Shown piece after piece: positions 51,329-60,700 of a stretch of DNA of 64,000 nt. Origin of the DNA: Alphaproteobacteria bacterium (GTDB taxonomy: Bacteria; Myxococcota_A; UBA796; GCA-2862545); the NCBI GenBank assembly GCA_020632925.1, contig JACKER010000011.1, positions 248,001 to 312,000 on the forward strand. Reading direction: 5' to 3'. The position numbers and the translations under genes are program-made. The notes beneath the pieces were generated by a model, which was not told where the DNA came from, made no database searches, and was given only the letters and a program-made list of their open reading frames with translations. Every line of letters starts with the position of its first letter. Positions within the stretch are counted from its first letter, which is position 1.

Positions 51329-52525
51329 GTGTCCGAGGCGCGTCTCATCATCGTGGACGACGAGCCCGTCGTCCTTCAGCTCCTGGCTGCGGTGTTCCGT
51401 GGCGAGGAAGGGCTGCAGGTCGTCCGGTGCGCGGACGGCGCGTCCGCCCTGGCGGCCATCGAGGAGGGCGTGGACGTCCTGCTCACCGACAAGAACCTCC
51501 CGGACGTGGGGGGGCTCGAGCTCGCTCGCCGCGCCAAGGAGCGCCAGCCGGACTCCGAGGTCATCATCATCACCGGGTATGCGTCGCTCGACACGGCGCT
51601 AGCGGCGATGGAGCTCGACGTCTTCGACTACATCGTCAAGCCGCCCAAGGACATCCTGGACGTCAAGCGCAAGGTGAAGCAGGCGCTCGACAAGCAGGCG
51701 ATGTCCCGGGAGAACAAGCGGCTGATGTCGGACCTGACACAGCGAAACCTGGAGCTCGAGCGCGCGCTGACCGAGCTCAAGGAGGTCCAGGCCGAGCTGA
51801 TCCAGTCGGAGAAGCTGGCTGGTATCGGGACGCTCGCCGCCGGCATCGCCCACGAGATCAGCTCGCCCCTGTTCGGCGTGATGGGTCTGGCGGAGGCCAT
51901 CCTCGACGAGGAGGAGCGGGAGCTCGTCCGCGGCTATGCCTCGGAGATCGTGGAGTACGCGAGGAGCATCAAGGACATCGTCGTGCAGCTGTCGGGGTAC
52001 TCCCGTGCGGCGGAGTCGGAGTACCACACGACGATCGACCTGCCGAAGGTGGTGGAGGACGCGGTCAAGCTCGTCGTCCGCTCCACGTCCTTCGATCCGG
52101 CGCGCGTCCGGCTCGAGGTCGAGGACCCGGGCGGCGGGCTGTACGTGAACGCCCGGACCAGCGAGATCCAGCAGGTCTTCGTCAACCTCGTGAAGAACGC
52201 GATCGAGGCGGTGGTGGACCGGTACGGCCCCGGTGGTGGGTGTGTCACGGTCCGGGTGGGGGCCACCCCCGCGCCCCGTGCCGCGGTGTTCGCGGAGGTG
52301 GCGGACGACGGTGCAGGCATCCCCGCGGACCGGCTCGCCGTCATCTTCGACCCGTTCTACACGACGAAGCCCCCCGGCCGTGGCACCGGCCTCGGGCTGA
52401 ACATCGTCTACCGCATCCTGACGAAGTACCGCGGCCAGATCACGGTCGAGAGCACGGAGGGCGAGGGGACGACCTTCCACGTCCGCTTCCCCATCGAGCC
52501 CGACCCGGTCACGTCGGGCGATTGA
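51329..52525 (+). CDS. Response regulator-histidine kinase hybrid (REC-HisKA-HATPase)
   Basis: This 398-residue cytoplasmic protein has a receiver domain (residues 1-120) with acidic pair DD at 10-11, phosphoacceptor Asp54 (LLTDKN), Thr82 and Lys104. A coiled coil (RNLELERALTELKEVQAEL) connects to a dimerisation domain with the H-box His175 in AAGIAHEISSPLFG. A complete ATPase domain follows, with VNLVKNAIEA (N box), DDGAGIP and FYTTKPPGRGTGLGL. A receiver in front of a kinase suggests it is switched on by an upstream phosphate donor. Start GTG 51329 follows GGAGAGGTCG. It overlaps the next kinase (TTGA). Confidence 0.92.
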   Translation: MSEARLIIVDDEPVVLQLLAAVFRGEEGLQVVRCADGASALAAIEEGVDVLLTDKNLPDVGGLELARRAKERQPDSEVIIITGYASLDTALAAMELDVFDYIVKPPKDILDVKRKVKQALDKQAMSRENKRLMSDLTQRNLELERALTELKEVQAELIQSEKLAGIGTLAAGIAHEISSPLFGVMGLAEAILDEEERELVRGYASEIVEYARSIKDIVVQLSGYSRAAESEYHTTIDLPKVVEDAVKLVVRSTSFDPARVRLEVEDPGGGLYVNARTSEIQQVFVNLVKNAIEAVVDRYGPGGGCVTVRVGATPAPRAAVFAEVADDGAGIPADRLAVIFDPFYTTKPPGRGTGLGLNIVYRILTKYRGQITVESTEGEGTTFHVRFPIEPDPVTSGD

Positions 52526-54348
52526 CCGCCCCGGGCGACGCCTCCCCACACCGGACCCCGCGGGGGATCAGCCTCTGGCTACGCCTCGCCGTGGCGATGG
52601 CGCTGGTGGCCGTCGTGCCGCTGGTCGTCGTCACGTGGTCCGCGGTCGACATCGCGACGGGGCACGCGGAGGACGCCTCCAAGGAGGGCTTGCGACGCGA
52701 GGCCGCGCTGCACGCCGCGATGGTGGCGCTGTGGACCGAGGACCAGGCGCGCATGGTGCTGTCCTGGCCGCAGCTCTACGGGGGGGACCGGCTCCTCTCG
52801 ATGTCGCAGGAGGCGCAACGCAGCTTCCCGACCGCGGTGTACCGGGGGACGCCGAACGCGGTGACCGCCCTCATGGTCGACGGCGACGGCGTGGTGGTGG
52901 GCATGCCCGTCTACGCGACGGTGCCCGGTGAGCGCCCCGTCGGCAGCGCCTCCCGCGCGCAGGAGCTGGTCGAGCGGTTGCCCCTCTCCGACGCGCTCGC
53001 GGGGCCGGACGTGGTCCACCTGGGCGATCCCTACTTCCCCCAGGGTGCGACCACCCCCTCCATCCCGTTCGCGGTGCTGGCCGCGGGGGCACCGTCGGCC
53101 GCCGAGCAGCGGGTCCTCGGCGTCGAGATCGCGCTCGACCTGAGGGAGGAGCTGCTCGCCGCGACCACCTCCACGCACGCCGTGGCCGTTCTCGACCGCA
53201 ACGGCGCGCCGCTCCTGGGGGGCGACCACCCCCTCGTCCGGCCGGAGCGGCTCCGCCCGTTGCTGGGCACCGATCAGGCGGTCGACTTCAGCCTCGACGA
53301 CGGCGACGTCCGTGGCGCCATCGTGCTCGTGCCGTACACGGGCTGGTCGCTGGTCGTCGCGGAGCCGGGCAGCGTCGTGCTCGCGTCGGCGACCGACATC
53401 CGGCGCAACGTGCTGGTCTTCCTGGCGCTCGCGACGCTGGCCGCGGTGCTGGTGGCCCTGGCGACGGCGTCGGGCCTGTCGCGCCCGGTGGAACGGCTGC
53501 GGGACGCTGCGCTCGAGGTGGCCGCCGGTCGGTTCGGCGAGAGCACCCGCATCGCGCGACGGGACGAGATCGGCGAGCTGGCTTCCGCCTTCGACCACAT
53601 GCGCGAGCGCCTCAGGACGAGCCACGAGGAGATCCGTCAGCAGCAGGACGAGATCGAGGCGTTCAACCGGGAGCTGCAGGAGCGGGTCCTCGATCGCACG
53701 CGGGCGCTGGAGGAGGCCCAGCAGGAGCTGGTTCGCGCCGGGCAGCTGGCCGCGGTGGCCGAGCTCGGCGCGGGGCTGGCGCACGAGCTCAACAACCCGC
53801 TGGCGGCGGTGCTCGGGCTGGCCCAGCTCCTGCGCCTGCGCGATCCCGAGGACCCCGATCTGGCCGACCTCGAACGGGAGGCGGCGCGCTGCCGTGAGGT
53901 GGTCGTCACGCTCCAGCGTGTCCAGGCGCCCGAGATCGAGCCCAGGGATCTGCCGGCCGTCGACGCGGAGTCGGTGGTGACGGACGTGGAGGAGCTGGTC
54001 GCCGGGTCGTTCCGTCAACGCGGCGTGACGTTGCGCGTCGCCCACCCCATTCCCGGGACCATGCGTGCGGATCCAGCGGCGGCCGCCCGCGTCGTGGCCC
54101 AGGTCCTCAACGCGCTGCGCGCGGGCCTGGAGCCGGGCGCCGTGGTGGACCTCGAGGGTCGGACCGAGGGCCCGTGGGTGGTGTTGGTGGCGAGCGCGGA
54201 CCGCCAGGTCGCGGAGCACCCCGACCGGCACGACGACTGGATGGCGTCGGGGCACGGGCTCTGGGTCGCCCACCAGCTCCTCCACCGCATGGGTGGACGA
54301 CTGGAGGACGACGGCCAGATCTGGCGCATCGCGCTGCCATCCGTCTGA
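52522..54348 (+). CDS. Membrane sensor histidine kinase with degenerate ATPase domain
   Basis: This 608-residue protein has a TTG start overlapping the previous stop. A membrane helix lies at about 17-41, followed by a periplasmic sensor region of about 250 residues (Cache-like, PYTGWSLVVAEP near its end). A second helix is at 297-318 and a HAMP region at about 319-370. A coiled coil (QQQDEIEAFNRELQERVLDRTRALEEAQ) leads to a normal H-box, His421 in GLAHELNNPLAA. The ATPase part is altered: the N-box keeps Asn530 but lacks the second Asn, and no DxGxG is seen where SADRQVAEHP occurs. Only SGHGLWVAHQLL remains of the G2 box. Kinase activity is doubtful. Confidence 0.85.
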   Translation: MTAPGDASPHRTPRGISLWLRLAVAMALVAVVPLVVVTWSAVDIATGHAEDASKEGLRREAALHAAMVALWTEDQARMVLSWPQLYGGDRLLSMSQEAQRSFPTAVYRGTPNAVTALMVDGDGVVVGMPVYATVPGERPVGSASRAQELVERLPLSDALAGPDVVHLGDPYFPQGATTPSIPFAVLAAGAPSAAEQRVLGVEIALDLREELLAATTSTHAVAVLDRNGAPLLGGDHPLVRPERLRPLLGTDQAVDFSLDDGDVRGAIVLVPYTGWSLVVAEPGSVVLASATDIRRNVLVFLALATLAAVLVALATASGLSRPVERLRDAALEVAAGRFGESTRIARRDEIGELASAFDHMRERLRTSHEEIRQQQDEIEAFNRELQERVLDRTRALEEAQQELVRAGQLAAVAELGAGLAHELNNPLAAVLGLAQLLRLRDPEDPDLADLEREAARCREVVVTLQRVQAPEIEPRDLPAVDAESVVTDVEELVAGSFRQRGVTLRVAHPIPGTMRADPAAAARVVAQVLNALRAGLEPGAVVDLEGRTEGPWVVLVASADRQVAEHPDRHDDWMASGHGLWVAHQLLHRMGGRLEDDGQIWRIALPSV

Positions 54349-54399
54349 GCTCGCCCCGCCTCGAGCGTCGGTCGGGTGCACCTCGCGGCCCTTTTCGCG

Positions 54400-54405
54400 T
54401 ATACT
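54400..54405 (+). promoter_or_regulatory. TATACT, likely -10 of the FecR-Ig-kinase operon
   Basis: TATACT matches five of six -10 consensus bases and lies 90 bases before the TTG start at 54496. An in-frame ATG at 54376 lies upstream of it, so a transcript starting near 54412 would favour the TTG start. A 6-bp GC hairpin at 54417-54431 follows in the leader. Confidence 0.42.
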
Positions 54406-54416
54406 GCGCTTCGCTC

Positions 54417-54431
54417 GCCCCCTTCGGGGGC
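54417..54431 (+). repeat. GC-rich hairpin with TTC loop in the leader
   Basis: GCCCCC (54417-54422) and GGGGGC (54426-54431) pair around TTC, in the proposed 5' leader of the FecR-domain gene. No T-run follows, so termination of upstream reading is uncertain; it may stabilise the leader or attenuate. Confidence 0.45.
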
Positions 54432-54495
54432 ACCGTCGTGGTTCGGTCCGGTGTTCGCCACGCGCGAAGCCGATCTTCGCCCGCAGAGGGTTGGG

Positions 54496-55377
54496 TTGCG
54501 TCGCTCCCTGATCGCCGTGCTCGCGATCGTCGTGCTCGTCGTCATGGCGGGCGCGGTGTGGAGATACCTGCGCGCCGAGGCGCCCATCCCGCAGCTGTCG
54601 ATCAGCGAGGTCCACGGGGAGGTCACCGTCGCGCATCCGTCGGGCGAGGGCGCAGCACCCCCCGAGGTCGCTCGGGCAGGGACCGTCCTCGGCCCCGACG
54701 ATCGGCTCTCCACCGCCGCCACCGCGCGCGCAGAGCTCACCCTCGGACCCGAGACACACATCCGCATCGGGCCCACCTCGTCGCTCCAGGTGCTGTCGGT
54801 GGACGCGACGGGCGTGAGCCTGGAGCTCGAGAACGGCGCCCTCGAGGCCACCGTCCGCCCCGAGTCCGGCGCCGTCCGCGTCGGCAACCGCGGGCGCGCC
54901 GTGCTCTCGGCCAACGGCTCCTTCCAGGTCGGCGTCCGCGACGACGTGATGCAGGTGGCCGCGACCTCGGGGGACGTCGCGCTGAGCGGTATGGATCAGA
55001 GCCGCCTGGCCGCGGGTCAGCAGGTGGTGGTGATCGACCGGCACGCGCAGGTGGGCGAGGTCCCCGAGGAGCTCCTGCTGGCGGTGGAGTGGCCGGTCGA
55101 GGCCCGCACCCGAGCGGAGTCGGGGCAGGTCGTGGGAACCACCACCCCCGGTTCGCGGGTGGTGCTGCGGGGCTCCTTCGGCGAGCGCACGGTGATCGCC
55201 GACCACGATGGCCGGTTCGAGGCCACGGTCGCCCTCGCGGAAGGAGAGAACGAGGTGTCCGTCGAGTCCACCGACGTGCTCGGGCACCGCAACGAGGTGT
55301 CCGGGGTGCTCGTCCGTGACACGCGCGGCCCCGCCTTCTCCGGCGGCGTCCACTACGACCGGGGTGGGCCACGGTGA
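54496..55377 (+). CDS. FecR-domain membrane protein
   Basis: This 293-residue protein starts with TTG at 54496 (CAGAGGG upstream). A membrane helix lies at about residues 4-22. The next 150 residues are a FecR-type beta-helical domain: VHGEVTVA, LGPDDRLSTAATARAELTLGPETHIRI, LEATVRPESGAVRVG and similar strands, with the typical DRLST element. A C-terminal Ig-like beta domain (TTPGSRVVLRG through FEATVALAEGENEVSVES) follows. FecR proteins often relay signals to extracytoplasmic-function sigma factors, but no sigma factor is adjacent; here the neighbours are histidine kinases. It overlaps the next gene by 4 bases. Confidence 0.83.
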   Translation: MRRSLIAVLAIVVLVVMAGAVWRYLRAEAPIPQLSISEVHGEVTVAHPSGEGAAPPEVARAGTVLGPDDRLSTAATARAELTLGPETHIRIGPTSSLQVLSVDATGVSLELENGALEATVRPESGAVRVGNRGRAVLSANGSFQVGVRDDVMQVAATSGDVALSGMDQSRLAAGQQVVVIDRHAQVGEVPEELLLAVEWPVEARTRAESGQVVGTTTPGSRVVLRGSFGERTVIADHDGRFEATVALAEGENEVSVESTDVLGHRNEVSGVLVRDTRGPAFSGGVHYDRGGPR

Positions 55378-57779
55378 TCGCGCTGCTCCTCGGGGCCGCC
55401 GTGGCCCAGACCGTCACCGGGGCAGCGGTCGTCGGTCCACTTCGTCCGGGATCGGCGGTCGAGCTCCAGGTCGCGGTGGAAGGGGGCGCTGCGCCCAGGC
55501 TGGACCTCGAGGGGGGCACCGTCCTGCGGATGGAGCGGGCGAGGCCCGGCGTCTGGTCGGCGGTCCTGGTGCCGTCGGTGGAGAGCGATCGGTTGAGCCT
55601 GCGGACCGCCGCAGGGATGCTCGAGTGGCCGATCGAGCCGCCCGCAGCCGGCGACCTCGTCCTGCCCGATCCCGTCGACGCCGTGGCAGGCACCGAGACC
55701 GTGCGGTTCCTGGTCGGCGGGGACCCCGGTCTGCGAGCGAGCGACCTCGTGGTGGCCACGGGGGAGGGGACGGTGCTCGGTCTCCGCGACGTGGAGGGCG
55801 GGGTCGAGGTGTCCATCGCCCCCGACGACCTGCCGTACCCCCGCTTCGTCCCCGTCGGGGTCTGGGACCGGCGTCGCGATCGACGACCCACCTGGACCCG
55901 GATCCGCCTGCACGCGCGTCCGCGGATCCCCCTCCAGGCCGAGCCCGGCGCCCAGCTCTCGCTGCGGATCGGCAGCCGGACCTACGGCCCGTTCGAGGCC
56001 TCGGCGAGCGGCGCGATCGACGCGCGCGTCGACCAGTACCCCGGGGAGGTGGCGGCCACCGCGGTCCTCACCGACGATCTCGGGAACGAGACGCGCACCG
56101 AGATCGCGCTGTTGGCGGGCGCCGACCCGCTGCTGGTGGCTGTGAGCGACGGCGAGGTGTTGCCCGGGAGGGCCGCTCCGGCGCTCCATCTCCGCGGGCT
56201 CACGCCCACCGGTGAGCCGTCGAGGGACGCGCCGACCTGCGGAGCCCCCTTCGGCGAGCTGTCGGTCGTGGCCGACGGTCCGGGGGAGTGGTTCGTGCCG
56301 ATCCCGGCCCTGGAGCCTCCACAGGACGTGCACGTGGTCTGCGTCCTCGGGCCGACGCGCATCCGTCGGCGGGTCCCCGTCGCCGCCGGCGTCCCCGCCC
56401 GGCTGGCGCTGCGGGTCTGGCCGCAGGACCTCCGCGCGGACTTCCCGTGGTCCGAGATCCGCGTGACCATGGAGGACTGGCGCGGCGAGCGGCTGCCCGT
56501 GGAGGACGTCGTGGTGACGGCGGGATCGGGCACCGTCACCATGGACGACCCGGGCGGCATCGTGCTCCGCGGCGACTACGACGGGGGCGCGGCGGCGCAG
56601 GCGGGCGAGGATCGGCTCCACGCCAGGTACTTCGCCCCACCGGGAGGCGGTCCCCCGACGGAGATCGTGTTCGGCTGGGAGGCTGTGCCCCTCCGGGGCT
56701 CCTTCCAGCTGTTCGCGCGAGCCCTGGACGCGGATCGCCGGCCCGTCAGCGTGCCGCTCCGCCTGGGTATCGGGCAGGCCTCGCAGGACGTCACGACCGG
56801 CAGCGACGGCTGGGCGAAGGTCGAGGTGGCCGTCCCCGGGGGCGGCGTGCCGATGGTGGCGGTCGCCGAGGTCGGCGGCGTCACGCATCGCGCGCTGGTG
56901 CTCCCCGGCGAGGCGGCCTCCCGCGGCCCCGGGTCTCCCGATCTGGAAGCATCGAGCGCGATCACCGTGCGACCGGGGCGCGCCAGCGGGCTGGACATCG
57001 AGGTCGAGCCGGCCATCCTCCGCGCGGGACCCGGTGCGGTGGCCTGGATCTACGTCCGCCTCGAGGACGGCGCGGGGCAGCCCATCACGGACGAACCGGT
57101 GGAGCTGGTGGCGACCGAGGGCCAGGTGGGCGAGGCACACACCCGCCCCGACGGCACGCTGGTGGCCGAGTACACCCCGCTCCCGGTCGAGTCGTCGCGG
57201 CAGGTGGAGATCACGGCGTCCACCCCGACGATGCACTCGACCACCCGCCTGCTCCTCGAGCCGCGCGTCGTGCGGATGTCGCTCGGTCCCTGGGTCGGCG
57301 TCTCCAGCAACTTCGGACCCGACTTCAGGCCGCTGCTGGGCGTGGACCTGGACGTGCGTACGCGGACGCGCTTCGCGGGCGAGGCGCTCATGGTGCGTGC
57401 GTCGCTCTCGGCTTCGGCGTTCTCCAGCACCGCCTCCACGGGTGTCGGGCCGGATCTCGAGCTCCGCTCCACGGTGGTGCCCTTCGGGCTCGCGCTGTTG
57501 CTGCGGCAGGACATGGGACCCTGGTCGCTGTGGGGTGGGCTCGGCGGCGCGGTGGGCGTCCACCACCAGGAGGTGCGGTTCGGCGGTGAGCTCGTGTCCA
57601 CCGGCGAGATCCCCGTCTTCGGTCCCGAGCTGCACGGCGCCGTGGCCCGGCGGGTGCCCGGTGGTGAGCTGGCGGCGGGGCTCCGCGGGACCTGGATCCC
57701 CGTGTCCTCCCAGGACGTCGGATACACCGGCAACCTGGGCGGGGTGGCTGCTACGCTGGGCTACAGGTTGGTGTGGTGA
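55374..57779 (+). CDS. Large envelope protein with Ig-like domains and possible C-terminal beta-barrel
   Basis: This 801-residue protein starts GTG 55374 with a short hydrophobic signal (MIALLLGAAVAQ, cleavage near residue 12). Most of it is beta-rich with repeated domains, including one near residues 540-620 of bacterial Ig/invasin type (ITVRPGRASGLDIEVEPA, ELVATEGQVGEAHTRPDGT). The last 170 residues alternate short strands and aromatic residues (MSLGPWVGVSSNF through ATLGYRLVW) and end in W, a pattern seen in outer-membrane barrels. So it may insert into the outer membrane with Ig-like domains outside. No family can be named. It overlaps the downstream lipoprotein gene by 7 bases. Confidence 0.65.
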   Translation: MIALLLGAAVAQTVTGAAVVGPLRPGSAVELQVAVEGGAAPRLDLEGGTVLRMERARPGVWSAVLVPSVESDRLSLRTAAGMLEWPIEPPAAGDLVLPDPVDAVAGTETVRFLVGGDPGLRASDLVVATGEGTVLGLRDVEGGVEVSIAPDDLPYPRFVPVGVWDRRRDRRPTWTRIRLHARPRIPLQAEPGAQLSLRIGSRTYGPFEASASGAIDARVDQYPGEVAATAVLTDDLGNETRTEIALLAGADPLLVAVSDGEVLPGRAAPALHLRGLTPTGEPSRDAPTCGAPFGELSVVADGPGEWFVPIPALEPPQDVHVVCVLGPTRIRRRVPVAAGVPARLALRVWPQDLRADFPWSEIRVTMEDWRGERLPVEDVVVTAGSGTVTMDDPGGIVLRGDYDGGAAAQAGEDRLHARYFAPPGGGPPTEIVFGWEAVPLRGSFQLFARALDADRRPVSVPLRLGIGQASQDVTTGSDGWAKVEVAVPGGGVPMVAVAEVGGVTHRALVLPGEAASRGPGSPDLEASSAITVRPGRASGLDIEVEPAILRAGPGAVAWIYVRLEDGAGQPITDEPVELVATEGQVGEAHTRPDGTLVAEYTPLPVESSRQVEITASTPTMHSTTRLLLEPRVVRMSLGPWVGVSSNFGPDFRPLLGVDLDVRTRTRFAGEALMVRASLSASAFSSTASTGVGPDLELRSTVVPFGLALLLRQDMGPWSLWGGLGGAVGVHHQEVRFGGELVSTGEIPVFGPELHGAVARRVPGGELAAGLRGTWIPVSSQDVGYTGNLGGVAATLGYRLVW

Positions 57780-60700
57780 TCGCGCTCCTGCCCTTGCTGA
57801 TGGCGTGCCGGCGACCCGCGCTCCCCGAGCCCTCGCTCGACGCGGTGGTGCCCGAGTACGCCTGGAACGGGCAGGACAACACCATCACCCTCGTCGGCGA
57901 CCACTTCTTCCCCATGGTGGACGTGGACGCCCGCAGCGGCGAGCCCACCATCAACCCGAGCTACCAGGCGTTCCTGGTCGGTCCCGAGGGAGGGCTCGCG
58001 CGCCACGAGTTGATCGGCGTCGGCATCCTCGACGAGCGGCACCTGTCGGCGACCGTCGCGCGGGGACTGGATCCCGGCAGCTACGACGTGGTGGTCGAGG
58101 CACCGACCGGCGCGACGGCCGCGCTGACCGGCGCGTTCCGGGTGACGGATGCGCAGGCGGCCCAGCTGCTCGTGTCCAGCCCGAAGGTCGTGTACTCGGT
58201 CACCGAGGAGGCCGAGCTGGTGCTCGAGCTCGTGGACGTAGGCGGCGACATCGTCGATCTACCCCTCGAGGTGGCCGTCGTCGCCGTTCCGGGCGCCAGC
58301 GGGACGGGCGTGAGCTTCGACGCGGGGACGCTGGACCAGGCGGTGCCCACACCGGATGGCGACGGACTGCGCGGGATCCTCCTCAACGGAACGGCGCGCC
58401 TCGGCGTCCGGCCGACGGTCCCCGATCGCCTGTCCATCTCGGTCGTGCCCTGGGACGCGGCCTCCAACGTGGTCGGCGACCAGATGGTCCTGACCTTCGA
58501 ACCGGGCGACGATCTGCACGTCACCTTCCAGCTCCCGAAGTCGATGGGGGAACCCGCGATCGCCACGGCGGGCGAGGCGGTGGACGTGGTGGCACGCGTG
58601 GTGGACCAGTACGACAACGCCGTCGACGATCCCATCCCCGTCACCCTGCGGACGGCTTGCTCGGGCTGGGTCGAGGACGTCGTGCTGGAGGGACGCACGA
58701 CGCTGTCGGTGGTCCCGCGCCTCGCCACCACCGACTTCTGCAGCGAGGACCGCGTCGAGGTGGTGCAGCCGACCTCGCTCGTGGGGAGCTCCACGCCGTA
58801 CACCGTGCTCGCCGGGCCGACGGACCACTTCCGCGTGTCCGCCTCCCCGCCGCTGAGCCAGGCCGGCGATCAGGTCGACGTGCTCGTGGATCCGGAGGAC
58901 GCCTTCGGGAACCGGTCGACGTGGACGGGCGCGGTCTCGATCCAGGACTCCGAGTCGGGGATGATCGACGACGATTGCCAGGTGTTCGCCACGACCATCC
59001 TGTGCACGGGGACGGTCACGCGAGCGGCTCCGGTGGTCACCGTCACCGCGGAGGGCATGGACGGCACCACCGGCGAGTCCAACGCGATCGCGGTCGTCGC
59101 CGACGATGTCCCCGGTTCGCTCGAGCTCACCGTGGGGGTGCGCTCCGTCGCGGGCGAGGACACCGAGGTCCTGGTGCGCGTGGCCGACACCTGGGACAAC
59201 ACCATCGACCCGTCCACGCTCGGACCGGGTGCGTTGCAGGTGGCGGACGAGCTCGGGGACGCGACCTGCGTGGACGCGGGGACGGTGGGTGACCGCGAGC
59301 GCTTCCTGTGCCGGTTCCACGTCGCGCGTCCCACCGCGACCCTCGAGGTCACCCTGCCGTCGGCGTCTCTCACGGATCAGGCGACCACCCGCGTGGTCAA
59401 CGGCGCGCTGGCGGTCGTCAGCTTCTCGCATGCGTCCTCCACCACGGCCGGTGTCCCGATCCAGGTGTCGCTCGAGGGGCGCGACGCCTTCGGCAACCTC
59501 TACGTCGTCCAGACCGACCCCGTGGTGCTGCTGGACGACGACACCGGCACCTTCGACGTCCCACAGGCCACGTTGGGCGCGGCGGGCACCACGATGGTGT
59601 CGGGGAACTTCACCAAGGCCGGGACCACCCACCTGATCGCGGAGCAGGCGGGGGTCGAGCTCGGGCGGTCGTCGGCCATCGCCGTCGCCCCGGGTGCCAC
59701 CGTGGGGCTGCGGGTGGTGCCGTCCGATCCCTGGGGTTGGGTCGCCGCACCGATGGAGGTCACCGTCCAGTCGGTGGACGACTGGGACAACCGGACGGAC
59801 CAGACGCTCGCCGCGACCCTGACCTCCAGCGCGACCACGAGCCCGTCCGTGCCCGTCAACGTCGTCAACGGGGTCGGTGTGGGGACCTTCACGTGGACCG
59901 AGGCGGCGCTGCCCGACACCCTGCGCGCCACCTCGACCACCTGGGATGGTGAGGTCCAGCTGCTGGTGGCACGGGTCTGCGGCGCCCTGGGTCCGACGGC
60001 GGACGTGGACTTCGGCGGCCATCCGGAGGGGATCGCCTGCACGGATCCGTCGGGCACGGCGCCGCTCGTGACCGACCTGTCGGGCTCGGTGCGCGGGGTG
60101 GCCAACCTCGTCGCCTACGGCGTGTCGGTCGCGGGCGGGACGGCGGTGGTCGGCGGTCAGCCGGCGCTGGTGGCCACGCTGCCTTCGGTGGGCCGCCACG
60201 ACCTGTACGGCCTGGTCATCGACAGCAGCGGCTGCGGGTCGGAGGTCGGCGCGGACGCCTGGGCGGGGCCGGACGACGGCTCGGCCACCGGGCCCGTCCC
60301 CCTCTCGGCGAGCGCCGCGACCATCGGCGTCGTGGACACCGTGACCGTACAGGTGACGGGCGTGGTGGACTGTGCGCGCGATCCGGCCTCGTTCGCCACG
60401 CTGGAGGTGGCCGCCACCGTCGGGACGCTCCCGGGACTGGTGGCCAGCGGCGCGGGCCTCGAGGCGGTGCTCGACGTGAACGGCGACGGCTCGACGCTGC
60501 TGACCACCACCGGCGGGCTGTCCGCGACCACCGGCGAGGTGCTCGCCTGGACCGACAACGGCTCCGCCAGCGGCCGCCTCGAGATCCCCGTCGTGGGCGA
60601 CAACGTGCGCCCGGTGGTGCTCGGCAGCGACCCGGGCGGGTTCGGCATCGGCACCACCACCACGTTGGCCCTGCGGTTCTCCGAGCCCCTCTTGCCCGCC

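Noticed and set aside
54376..54495. Start of the FecR-domain gene at ATG 54376
   Set aside because: The extra 40 residues look like translated leader, the codon lies upstream of the TATACT promoter candidate, and the TTG at 54496 has a ribosome site and immediately precedes the membrane helix.
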